A stretch of 64,000 bases of DNA from JAPOXR01 sp965199765 (lineage in GTDB: Bacteria; Pseudomonadota; Alphaproteobacteria; Rhodobacterales; Rhodobacteraceae). Under the pieces are notes generated by a model. It saw only the letters and a program-made list of their open reading frames with translations, was not told where the DNA came from and ran no database searches. The DNA lies in contig CBDATC010000002.1 of assembly GCA_965199765.1 (NCBI GenBank), forward strand, positions 558,001 to 622,000, in the 5' to 3' direction. Positions within the stretch are counted from its first letter, which is position 1, and every line of letters begins with the position of its first letter. The position numbers were made by a program, and so were the translations under genes. Below, one piece after another: positions 53,057 through 60,976 of this stretch.

Positions 53057-53085
53057 GCATGGCCGCGAAAGTCCAATGGCCATGC
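53057..53085 (+). promoter_or_regulatory. Hairpin in the rpsF leader, possible ribosomal-protein autoregulatory site
   Basis: GCATGGCC (53057-53064) pairs perfectly with GGCCATGC (53078-53085) around a 13-base loop, ending 26 bases before the rpsF ATG. S6:S18 complexes are known to bind a CCG-presenting structure in rpsF leaders; a CCG is at the base of this loop (53063-53065). Whether it matches that motif is uncertain. Confidence 0.4.
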
Positions 53086-53111
53086 TTTGAAGCGTTGAAC
53101 AGGACACAGCG

Positions 53112-53459
53112 ATGTCACTTTATGAGCACGTGCTGATCGCGCGCCAAGATCTCTCTAACACCCAAGCTGAACAGCTGACCGATGAATTCGTAACGGTACT
53201 GACCGAAAATGGCGGCAGTCTTGTCGGAAAAGAAAGCTGGGGCCTTCAAAGAATGGCTTACCGAATCAAGCGAAATCGCAAAGGTCATTATGTTCTCCTC
53301 AAGACCGACGCGCCTTCCGAGGCGGTCAAGGAAATGGAACGGCTGATGCGCATTCACGAGGATATTCTGAGGGTTTTGACAATCCGAGTGAAAGAACATT
53401 CCGACAAGCCATCGCCGATGGTTCAGAGACGCGAAGAAGCGTCCGACCGGCGCCGCTGA
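53112..53459 (+). CDS. rpsF: Small ribosomal subunit protein bS6
   Basis: The 115-residue protein begins MSLYEHVLIARQDLSNTQAE and has GLQRMAYRIKRNRKGHYVLL near residues 44-63, followed by the MERLMRIHEDILRVLTIRV block, all typical of bS6. A basic, charged tail follows. bS6 binds bS18 in the 30S platform, and rpsR is next. It leads the rpsF-rpsR-rplI operon; the divergent fabD operon lies upstream. Confidence 0.96.
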   Translation: MSLYEHVLIARQDLSNTQAEQLTDEFVTVLTENGGSLVGKESWGLQRMAYRIKRNRKGHYVLLKTDAPSEAVKEMERLMRIHEDILRVLTIRVKEHSDKPSPMVQRREEASDRRR

Positions 53460-53488
53460 GTCTCGGCAACAAAACAGGAGATCAACCG

Positions 53489-53716
53489 ATGGTTAGAAGA
53501 ACCTTCTTTCGCCGCAAGAAAGTCTGCCCATTCTCCGGGCAAAACGCTCCGGATATCGACTACAAAGATGTGAAGCTGCTGCAGCGATATATTTCCGAAC
53601 GCGGAAAGATCGTGCCGAGCCGAATATCAGCTGTATCATCCCGCAAGCAGAGAGAGCTCGCCAACGCCATCAAGCGGGCCCGGTTTCTTGCTTTGCTCCC
53701 CTATACATTAAGGTAG
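53489..53716 (+). CDS. rpsR: Small ribosomal subunit protein bS18
   Basis: The 75-residue protein contains CPFSGQNAPDIDYKDVKLLQ near residue 13 and ERGKIVPSRISAVSSRKQRE near 34, then LANAIKRARFLALLPY, the full bS18 pattern. It forms a heterodimer with bS6 on the ribosome. GGAG lies before the ATG at 53489. rplI starts ten bases after its stop. Confidence 0.97.
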   Translation: MVRRTFFRRKKVCPFSGQNAPDIDYKDVKLLQRYISERGKIVPSRISAVSSRKQRELANAIKRARFLALLPYTLR

Positions 53717-53726
53717 GAGAACCACT

Positions 53727-54278
53727 GTGGAAATTATCCTGCTCGAACGCGTGCCTAAACTTGGGCAAATGGGCGATATTGTCGATGTCAAAAATGGCTA
53801 TGCCCGAAACTTCCTGCTCCCGCAGGGCAAAGCTCTTCGATCTTCGGAAGCGAATAAAGCGATATTCGAAGAAAGACGGGCTGACCTCGAAGCCAGAGAT
53901 TTGGAAGTGAAGAGTGAAGCGAGCAAGATTTCGGAAAAAATCGTGGGACGATCTTACGTTGTCATTCGATCAGCATCGGACGCAGGTTCGCTTTATGGAT
54001 CGGTAACAACACGCGACATCGCCGAAGTCGCAAGCGAAGAAGGCTTGTCACTCGATCGGCAGCAGATTGAGATGGCCAGACCCATAAAAACCCTTGGATT
54101 GCATGATGTCCAAGTCGTGCTGCATCCGGAGGTCATCGTTACAATTGAAGTCAATGTGGCAAGGACTGAGGAAGAAGCGGCCTTGCAAGCAAAAGAGCCT
54201 GAAGTCCAAGATCAGGGTGACGAAAAGGAGGATATACAGTCCTCCGCAGAAGATGATGCGACTGAATCCTCAGCCTAA
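53727..54278 (+). CDS. rplI: Large ribosomal subunit protein bL9
   Basis: The 183-residue product has the N-terminal bL9 domain (MEIILLERVPKLGQMGDIVD, then VKNGYARNFLLPQGKAL) near residues 1-38, the long connecting helix, and the C-terminal domain (SASDAGSLYGSVTTRDIAEV near 85 and LHPEVIVTIEVNV near 130). The start is a GTG at 53727. A strongly acidic tail of about 35 residues, EEEAALQAKEPEVQDQGDEK and beyond, is longer than in E. coli; such tails occur in alphaproteobacteria. Confidence 0.96.
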   Translation: MEIILLERVPKLGQMGDIVDVKNGYARNFLLPQGKALRSSEANKAIFEERRADLEARDLEVKSEASKISEKIVGRSYVVIRSASDAGSLYGSVTTRDIAEVASEEGLSLDRQQIEMARPIKTLGLHDVQVVLHPEVIVTIEVNVARTEEEAALQAKEPEVQDQGDEKEDIQSSAEDDATESSA

Positions 54279-54809
54279 AGAAAATCGCGCCCATCAGTCC
54301 TACGAGTTTATGCAATGCGGCTCGGATTTCTAAAAGATCGGCATTCCCGTTTGGGGTAATCGGGGACCGTTCATCCATACTCTGCCATCGATTTTGACGT
54401 GCTATTTTCGATTCCACGAGATGCCTGCGTTTGAATTTGTGTGCTGAAGACGCTTGACCAGCTGCGGGAGCGGAGTCTGTCATGGGTCGGCGAATCTTGC
54501 TCGTTTCTGGTTCACCAATTCTGCAAGCGCTAGAACCTGCGCACCCCGAAAAAGCGGAATCGACGATCCGGAATACCGACGATCCGGAAGCTACTCATTC
54601 CTGTTTTCTCAATAATCTCCGCAAAGTGCCAGTGCATTCTACTAAAGCCAAGTAACAACGCACAGCGGGATGAGGAAAATCAGCGCCGATCGTCAGACTT
54701 CAATCACAGAATCGGCGTATTCGGCGTCAGAGTCGCGCATGGAGTGATCAACAATATTCCAAGTTGGCGGTGTCGGAAAAAATCGTGACTGTCGCGCGGG
54801 CATTTTTGC
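54279..54809. other. Intergenic region with little recognisable content
   Basis: About 530 bases between rplI and pxpA. It holds a 13-base direct repeat CGACGATCCGGAA at 54561-54573 and 54577-54589, and one short frame with a good ribosome binding site (54482-54655). I see no RNA gene, transposase scrap or terminator with a T run. The larger minus-strand frame (54483-54151) overlaps rplI and lacks protein-like features. Confidence 0.5.
54482..54655 (+). CDS. Possible 57-residue small protein
   Basis: An ATG at 54482, six bases after GGAG, opens a 57-codon frame whose product starts MGRRILLVSGSPILQALEPA. It is not similar to anything I recognise, and the 13-base direct repeat lies within it. 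The ribosome binding site is the only positive evidence; chance is a serious alternative. Confidence 0.22.
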   Translation: MGRRILLVSGSPILQALEPAHPEKAESTIRNTDDPEATHSCFLNNLRKVPVHSTKAK

Positions 54810-55577
54810 CTAGCGCCCTGCGCTAAAGCGGCGGACTTTGATTCCTCGTTGCTCTAAACGCCCCCGCACTGTGGATGCGATAGCAACCGCTTCCGGTGTA
54901 TCGCCGTGCACGCAGACCGTGTGCGCATTCACTGGAACCTTGACGCCGTTCCGCGAGGTGAGCGCCCCGGATTCGACGGTGCGAAGAATGTTGTCGGCAC
55001 ATAACTCTGGATCGTGGATCATTGCTCCCGGTTCGCTGCGCGACACAAGCGTGCCGTCATCGTTATAGGCGCGATCAGCGAAAATTTCTCCAGCATAGGG
55101 AACTTCAAGCTCTTGAGCCGCTCTTTCGAGGCACGTCGCCGCGATCGCGATAATCGCCAGACCTAAATCTGCTTCTTTGACCGCGCTGACAACGGTTCTG
55201 GCTAAACGCATATCTCGGCTGGCCATATTCGCCAGCGCACCATGCATCTTAACGTGGCGCACGTTTGATTTCTCGGCTTTTGCAATCGCATGAATTGCGC
55301 CGATCTGGTAGATCACCATTGCTTTCAGCTCATCTTCGCCGATGCCGAAAACTTCACGCCTTCCAAATCCGACAAGATCATTGAAGCCAGGATGTGCGCC
55401 AATGCCAACATTTTTTTCAATGCAGGTCCGAACGGTCATCCGCATTTGCAATGGATCACCCGCATGAAAACCGCAGGCGACATTGGCTGACGTCACAACG
55501 GAAAGAACTTCCGCATCGTTTCCCATTTTCCATGGGCCAAAACTCTCGCCGAGATCAGCGTTGAGATCAATCTCCAT
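54810..55577 (-). CDS. pxpA: 5-oxoprolinase subunit PxpA (LamB/YcsF family)
   Basis: PxpA, with PxpB and PxpC, hydrolyses 5-oxoproline to glutamate using ATP. The product (255 residues from the ATG at 55577) opens MEIDLNADLGESFGPWKMGN, followed by VTSANVACGFHAGDPLQMRM near 30-49 and GIGAHPGFNDLVGFGRREV near 59, with VKMHGALANMA near 105, all family blocks. AAGGAG sits nine bases before the 55577 ATG and directly abuts the alternative ATG at 55586, so I chose the former. It overlaps the pxpC end. Confidence 0.92.
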   Translation of the reverse strand: MEIDLNADLGESFGPWKMGNDAEVLSVVTSANVACGFHAGDPLQMRMTVRTCIEKNVGIGAHPGFNDLVGFGRREVFGIGEDELKAMVIYQIGAIHAIAKAEKSNVRHVKMHGALANMASRDMRLARTVVSAVKEADLGLAIIAIAATCLERAAQELEVPYAGEIFADRAYNDDGTLVSRSEPGAMIHDPELCADNILRTVESGALTSRNGVKVPVNAHTVCVHGDTPEAVAIASTVRGRLEQRGIKVRRFSAGR

Positions 55578-56583
55578 CCTGTTCATCTCCTTTCACAACA
55601 CCCGCGATCAAAGAATAAGCGAGCAAATCTTTTATTTCCGATGGATTTCGCACGGCTGGCACCAGCTTTCGCTTTAACTCCGCAACTCTTATCCGATACT
55701 GCTTCAAAGCAGCCACCGCTTCATCACGACCGACCAATTCCATTCGAAATACCGTGCCGGTTTGCATCTGCGCCAACTTGTGAAGGTCGGTCGAAATCAC
55801 CGTTGCTATGCGCGGATATCCTCCGATCGGCTGACTGTCGGCAAGAAGCACGGCCGCCACCCCATCGGCAGCCACCTGAATATCTCCCGGCACAATCGCG
55901 TCAGAGGCCAGCGTTGTGCCGAGCTCCGCATTAAAGGCGCCAGCCGAACTCGCTAACCGTATACCCACCCGGTTGCGCTCGGATGTAACTCTAAACTCCG
56001 ATTCGGTCAGCACACAAAAATCGTCGTCAGAGAACAAATGCGACTGTGCGCCCTTCATGATGCGAATGACCCGCTCGGAAAAATATTCCGGACGGGGCAG
56101 TGTAAGTCCTTTGGCGCGGATTCCTTGCTTGACACTGTCCAACCATTCGCCAGCCTGAGGAACACGGCCTAAGTCGGCTTGCTCGTGCGCGGATCGTGAT
56201 CCCAGAACCCGTTGACTCTCGATTCCTGAAGCCAAATGCAGATAGCTGTATATGCCATCGATGCTAGAGCCGAGTTCCAATTCATCCCCGTCTTGCAATT
56301 GAATGACCTGCCGCCAAGGTCTGAAATGCCCATTCACCGAGACAGACATTTCCGCGCCTGTGCAGGCGACGCTCAAGCTGCCTTCGCATTGAAACCGTCC
56401 ACCGTTCATCGTCATCTCCAAGGCGGCAGCATCATGAGAATTGGACAACAGCGCCTGGCCTTCCGCCAAAGCGAATGGGTCCATTGCACCACCTTGGGTT
56501 ACACCGAACCGGCGATAACCAATTCTGCCACCGTCTTGAATTGATGCGCCCGGCGATAGGCGCGCAATCCTAAGTCTGCTCAT
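55567..56583 (-). CDS. pxpC: 5-oxoprolinase subunit PxpC (KipA family)
   Basis: The 338-residue product begins MSRLRIARLSPGASIQDGGR and continues RRFGVTQGGAMDPFALAEGQ near residue 24, then NGGRFQCEGSLSVACTGAEM near 54, and VPGDIQVAADGVAAVLLADS near 230 with QPIGGYPRIATV, matching the carboxyltransferase domain subunit C/D family. It forms part of the PxpABC complex. The ATG at 56583 overlaps the pxpB stop by 14 bases; upstream codons in frame are not conserved. Confidence 0.92.
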   Translation of the reverse strand: MSRLRIARLSPGASIQDGGRIGYRRFGVTQGGAMDPFALAEGQALLSNSHDAAALEMTMNGGRFQCEGSLSVACTGAEMSVSVNGHFRPWRQVIQLQDGDELELGSSIDGIYSYLHLASGIESQRVLGSRSAHEQADLGRVPQAGEWLDSVKQGIRAKGLTLPRPEYFSERVIRIMKGAQSHLFSDDDFCVLTESEFRVTSERNRVGIRLASSAGAFNAELGTTLASDAIVPGDIQVAADGVAAVLLADSQPIGGYPRIATVISTDLHKLAQMQTGTVFRMELVGRDEAVAALKQYRIRVAELKRKLVPAVRNPSEIKDLLAYSLIAGVVKGDEQDGD

Positions 56584-57307
56584 TCGAAAACTCGTCCCAA
56601 AGCGCCCGATGGTCAAAGAGCTCAGCTTCTTCTGCGCTGATTGCGGTAAACCGAACCCTATCGCCCGGAGAAAATAGGAACGGTTTCTTATGCTCCGGCG
56701 AAAAAGTGGGGAGCGGCGTTTTTCCGATGGAACGCCAACCGGTTGGGATCGGCGTCGCAGGCAATACCGTCTGCCGATTCGCGACTAAAATCGAACCGGC
56801 GGGCACAGGTCGCCCATAGGATTGCCGTCGTGGAACCGCGAATTCGGGTGATAATTCGGCGATGTAAGCAAGACCGGGTGAAAATCCCAAGCACAACACG
56901 GTCAGTTCCTGCGAGACATGCAGTTCGATTGCCTGTTCCGGCGAAACCTGCATGAGCGAAGCGACCTCATCCAAATCCGGACCCTGTGAACCACCGTAAA
57001 CCACCGGAATCTCCCAAAGTCGGCCGCCCTTGGCCAATGTCTGTCCGTACCAGTCTCGTTCATTCAAACGGCGGCGGCACCACAATTCAAGCTCATTCGG
57101 CTGAAGCGCCAATGGATCGAAACATATCAACACCGACTTCAGTGTCGGAGCCGTCTCAACCACCCCGTTCGGCGCATCGCGAATCGCACTGTCAAATGCC
57201 AGCGCAGCCTGACTGACCCGACTGGAGACTTCGGAGCCGAACTCAACCAAAATCGCTTGATCTCCAGCAGGATTGATTCGTGGAAATTCCGTGCCGCTTG
57301 CTGTCAT
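56570..57307 (-). CDS. pxpB: 5-oxoprolinase subunit PxpB (KipI family)
   Basis: The 245-residue product shows PAGDQAILVEFGSEVSSRVS near residue 13, VCLGFSPGLAYIAEL near 148 (family L-G-F-x-P-G-F-x-Y), and RPVPAGSILVANRQTVLPAT near 175-194, then GWRSIGKTP, typical of KipI/PxpB. GGAGCGGAC precedes the ATG at 57307. It is the first gene of the tightly overlapping pxpB-pxpC-pxpA operon and is divergent from acs. Confidence 0.92.
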   Translation of the reverse strand: MTASGTEFPRINPAGDQAILVEFGSEVSSRVSQAALAFDSAIRDAPNGVVETAPTLKSVLICFDPLALQPNELELWCRRRLNERDWYGQTLAKGGRLWEIPVVYGGSQGPDLDEVASLMQVSPEQAIELHVSQELTVLCLGFSPGLAYIAELSPEFAVPRRQSYGRPVPAGSILVANRQTVLPATPIPTGWRSIGKTPLPTFSPEHKKPFLFSPGDRVRFTAISAEEAELFDHRALWDEFSNEQT

Positions 57308-57452
57308 GTCCGCTCCGAATCCTGCTGCCGTTGCCGATTATCGAAATCGCTCATCAACCCTGCGTGACTCCGACCAGTCTGTTCAACCCATCAGTGATCG
57401 ACTTCGAACCTGTTCCAAAGCAAATCAAAGGCCGGGCATCAAGGTAAATTGG

Positions 57453-57482
57453 TTGCCTTGTCTATCACAATACCCTTACAAT
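57453..57482 (+). promoter_or_regulatory. Probable promoter of acs
   Basis: TTGCCT (57453-57458), an 18-base spacer and TACAAT (57477-57482), 70 bases before the acs start. Pattern-based only. Confidence 0.4.
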
Positions 57483-57551
57483 TATGTGCACCTGCGCTAT
57501 AGCGAACTTTACTCCGCGCGGTGAAATAATAGCGATGAGACAGGCAAAAAC

Positions 57552-59495
57552 ATGAATGAATTATACGCACCCGATGCAGAACTCGCTGCTCAGGCTCACA
57601 TCAATGCCGAGCAGTACTCCAAAATCTACGCCAAGTCGATCAAAGACCCGGAAGACTTTTGGTCGCATGCGGCGAAAAGGCTGGATTGGATACACGAATT
57701 CAACAAAGTCAAATCGGTCAACTTTAACTATCCCGATGTATCAATAAAGTGGTTCGAAGACGGATCGCTGAATGTGGCTGCGAATTGCATTGACCGGCAT
57801 CTTGAAAAACGCGGCGATCAAACTGCGATCATCTGGGAACCGGATGATCCGAAGGCCCCTGCTCAACACATTACCTACACACAATTGCACGCGAACACCT
57901 GCCGCATGGCGAATGTTCTAACCCAGCTCGGTGTTGCGGCAGGCGACCGGGTCATAATTTATCTGCCGATGATACCGGAAGCGGCTTACGCGATGCTTGC
58001 TTGCGCGAGGATCGGAGCCATCCACTCCGTTGTTTTTGCAGGTTTCAGTTCAGAGGCGCTGGCCAACAGGATCGATGCCTGCGAAGCGAAGCTGGTTATC
58101 ACGGCCGACTGGGCGCCCAGAGGCGGACGCTTGACACCTCTCAAAGACAATGCCGATGCTGCAGTCAGCACCTGCTGCACGGATGTTCAGATGCTGGTGG
58201 TCCGACGAACCGGCGAGAATGTTGCATGGAATGAGAGTCGCGACCATGACTACTCACAGCTGTCGAAATCAGTGTCCGATGCGTGTCCATACCACGAGAT
58301 GAATGCCGAAGACCCATTATTCATACTTTATACTTCGGGATCTACTGGTAAGCCGAAAGGCGTGGTTCACAGCTGTGGCGGATATCTGGTCTATGCCGCT
58401 CTCACGCATGAAATCGTTTTCGACTACCGCGACGGTGATATCTTTTGGTGCACCGCCGATGTAGGCTGGGTCACAGGCCATAGCTACATCGTTTACGGCC
58501 CGCTGGCGAACGGAGCAACGACGCTGATGTTTGAGGGCTTGCCAACCTACCCCGACAGTTCACGCTTCTGGCAAATCTGCGAAAAACACAAAGTCAACCA
58601 ATTCTACACAGCGCCGACTGCAATTCGCGCTTTGCTTGGAAAAGGAGATGGATGGGTCAACAAATGCGATCTCACATCGCTGAAAGTCCTTGGCACTGTC
58701 GGTGAACCCATTAACCCGGAAGCATGGAAATGGTACCATGCGGTTGTTGGCCAAGAACGTTGTCCGATCGTGGACACTTGGTGGCAAACCGAAACCGGCG
58801 GTCACTTAATCACCCCCCTGCCCGGCGCCACAACCACAAAACCCGGATCCGCCACGACTCCCTTCTTCGGAATTTCACCGGTCATACTCGACCCGGCATC
58901 GGGCGAAGAGCTCACGGACACGGAAGCGGAAGGAGTCCTATGCATCAAAGACAGCTGGCCAGGTCAAATGCGCACTGTCTATGGCGACCACCAGCGATTC
59001 ATGGAAACTTACTTCCAGCAATACCCCGGCTACTACTTCTCCGGAGACGGGTGCCGCCGAGACAGCGATGGCTACTATTGGATCACCGGCCGGGTCGACG
59101 ACGTGCTGAACGTGTCCGGGCACCGCATGGGCACCGCGGAAATCGAAAGCGCTCTCGTTGCTCATCCACAAGTCGCAGAAGCCGCGGTCGTTGGCTGCCC
59201 GCATGAAATCAAAGGGCAGGGAATTTATGCTTACGTCACTCTCATGCAGAATGTGGAACCGACCGAGGAACTCAGAGCCGCACTTGCTCAATGGGTTCGC
59301 AAGGAAATCGGACCGATAGCCAAGCCAGATCATATTCAATGGGCGCCGGACTTGCCCAAAACACGCTCTGGAAAGATTATGCGCCGGATTCTCCGAAAAA
59401 TCGCTGAAAACGATTTTGGAGCATTAGGAGACACCTCAACCCTGGCTGAACCCGCGGTCGTCGATGAATTAATCGTAAACCGCAAGATTCGCTAG
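57552..59495 (+). CDS. acs: Acetyl-CoA synthetase
   Basis: The 647-residue AMP-forming synthetase activates acetate to acetyl-CoA. It shows the phosphate loop LYTSGSTGKPKGVVHSCGGY near residues 259-278, DVGWVTGHSYIVYGPLANGA near 300-319, DTWWQTETGGHLITPLPGAT near 408-427, the hinge region GRVDDVLNVSGHRMGTAEIE near 515-534, and the C-terminal Lys in PKTRSGKIMRRILRKIA near 605, which is a known acetylation site. The W in WWQTETG favours acetate over longer acids. Length matches Acs. rpe follows after 40 bases. Confidence 0.94.
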   Translation: MNELYAPDAELAAQAHINAEQYSKIYAKSIKDPEDFWSHAAKRLDWIHEFNKVKSVNFNYPDVSIKWFEDGSLNVAANCIDRHLEKRGDQTAIIWEPDDPKAPAQHITYTQLHANTCRMANVLTQLGVAAGDRVIIYLPMIPEAAYAMLACARIGAIHSVVFAGFSSEALANRIDACEAKLVITADWAPRGGRLTPLKDNADAAVSTCCTDVQMLVVRRTGENVAWNESRDHDYSQLSKSVSDACPYHEMNAEDPLFILYTSGSTGKPKGVVHSCGGYLVYAALTHEIVFDYRDGDIFWCTADVGWVTGHSYIVYGPLANGATTLMFEGLPTYPDSSRFWQICEKHKVNQFYTAPTAIRALLGKGDGWVNKCDLTSLKVLGTVGEPINPEAWKWYHAVVGQERCPIVDTWWQTETGGHLITPLPGATTTKPGSATTPFFGISPVILDPASGEELTDTEAEGVLCIKDSWPGQMRTVYGDHQRFMETYFQQYPGYYFSGDGCRRDSDGYYWITGRVDDVLNVSGHRMGTAEIESALVAHPQVAEAAVVGCPHEIKGQGIYAYVTLMQNVEPTEELRAALAQWVRKEIGPIAKPDHIQWAPDLPKTRSGKIMRRILRKIAENDFGALGDTSTLAEPAVVDELIVNRKIR

Positions 59496-59535
59496 CATAA
59501 CCCGGCGCGGCAAAACTCGACATCGTTCGGTCCGC

Positions 59536-60210
59536 ATGAGCAAACGACCCGTCATTATCGCACCATCCGTCCTCAGCGCCGATTTTTCGGCGTTGGGGGA
59601 GGAATGCAAAGCCGTGGAAACCGCAGGCTGTGACTGGGTGCACATCGATGTCATGGATGGCCATTTCGTACCCAGCATTACATTCGGAGCAACAATGTGC
59701 GCCGCTTTGCGCAGACACATCGCAACTCTGATGGATGTGCACTTAATGGTCGCGCCGGTAGAACACTTGCTGCAGCAATTCGTTCAGGCGGGCGCAGACA
59801 ACATCACGGTCCATGCCGAAGCCGGACCTCACCTGCACCGCACATTACAGACGGTGCGCTCGCTCGGATGCGGCGCCGGTGTCGCGCTCAATCCCGCGAC
59901 TCCCGCATCGGCTATCGATAATGTCGTGGATATGATAGATCTCATTTGCGTCATGACGGTAAACCCTGGGCAGGGCGGACAAACCTTTATTGAAAGTCAG
60001 CTGACCAAAATCCGTAAGCTGCGGCAAACCATCGGAAACCGCAAAATCGACTTGATGGTTGATGGCGGTATCAACGCCGATACAATTAAACCAGCCGCCG
60101 CAGCCGGTGCAAATGTGTTTGTGGCCGGTAATTCGGTATTCGGTGATCGCAATTCGAGTTATTCGCAATCGATAGCCGCGCTTCGCAATGCCGCTGAGCT
60201 GTCACAGTGA
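59536..60210 (+). CDS. rpe: Ribulose-phosphate 3-epimerase
   Basis: Rpe interconverts ribulose 5-phosphate and xylulose 5-phosphate. The 224-residue TIM barrel carries IIAPSVLSADFSALGEECKA near residue 6, DWVHIDVMDGHFVPSITFGA near 33-52 (catalytic Asp and metal His), MTVNPGQGGQTFIES near 140 and LMVDGGINADTIKPAAAAGA near 173 (second catalytic Asp). All metal ligands are present. It sits 40 bases after acs on the same strand. Confidence 0.95.
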   Translation: MSKRPVIIAPSVLSADFSALGEECKAVETAGCDWVHIDVMDGHFVPSITFGATMCAALRRHIATLMDVHLMVAPVEHLLQQFVQAGADNITVHAEAGPHLHRTLQTVRSLGCGAGVALNPATPASAIDNVVDMIDLICVMTVNPGQGGQTFIESQLTKIRKLRQTIGNRKIDLMVDGGINADTIKPAAAAGANVFVAGNSVFGDRNSSYSQSIAALRNAAELSQ

Positions 60211-60265
60211 ATCACGCGCCGGCATATAAAGCATCAATTGAATTAGCACAGATGGAGTTAAAGTG

Positions 60266-60823
60266 ATGGCTGCAAGACCACCAATTTGCGAGTTCGGCTG
60301 GAAGGCGCCTGATTTCTCATTGCCTTCAACAGAAGGACAGATGATTACTCTGGAGTCGGCCTCCGGACCCAATGGTTGTTTGATTATGTTCATCTGCAAC
60401 CATTGCCCGTTCGTCGTCTCGGTCGTGGACCGAATAGCAGCGGAAGCCAAGGCCTTGCAGGAAATCGGTGTCGGAGTGGCGGCGATTTGCTCCAATGATG
60501 CAGATGCTTATCCGGATGATTCGTTTCCCCGCATGGTTGAATTCGCCAAGAACGCGGAATTCTCCTTTCCGTATCTTCACGACGAAGACCAATCAGCCGC
60601 TCATGCGTATGGCGCGGCGTGCACTCCTGATTTTTTTGGGTTCAATTCCGAATTCGAACTCAATTACCGCGGACGTCTTGACTCCGCGGGACGAAACCCA
60701 AGCGATTCTTCGACTGTCAGAGAACTGTGGCTAGCAATGAAACAAGTTGCCGAGACCGGGTCCGGGCCAGCGATACAAACGCCCTCCATGGGATGCTCCA
60801 TCAAGTGGAAGAATGCCGCTTAG
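60266..60823 (+). CDS. Thioredoxin-fold redox protein (AhpC/TSA-like)
   Basis: The 185-residue protein has the peroxiredoxin-like opening EFGWKAPDFSLPSTEGQMIT and the segment MFICNHCPFVVSVVDRI near residues 48-64, with the Cys-x-x-Cys in CNHCP. Later blocks YGAACTPDFFGFNSEFELNY and LDSAGRNPSD match the family of thioredoxin-like proteins annotated as resA/AhpC-TSA. No signal peptide, so cytosolic. Its exact partner is unknown. GGAG lies before the ATG at 60266; a GTG at 60263 is adjacent. Confidence 0.85.
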   Translation: MAARPPICEFGWKAPDFSLPSTEGQMITLESASGPNGCLIMFICNHCPFVVSVVDRIAAEAKALQEIGVGVAAICSNDADAYPDDSFPRMVEFAKNAEFSFPYLHDEDQSAAHAYGAACTPDFFGFNSEFELNYRGRLDSAGRNPSDSSTVRELWLAMKQVAETGSGPAIQTPSMGCSIKWKNAA

Positions 60824-60976
60824 TTTGCAAGGCGCATAGAGAGGGCCAAGTCAAGCGAATTACAGATTGCTGATTTATGCGTCGCCGCGCATCACAATCG
60901 TCACCTAGAGATCAAAAAGGCGGTTAGTCGGTCAGCAAACCGTCATGGTCAGATTTGCGGTCAAACAAATCGCCAA

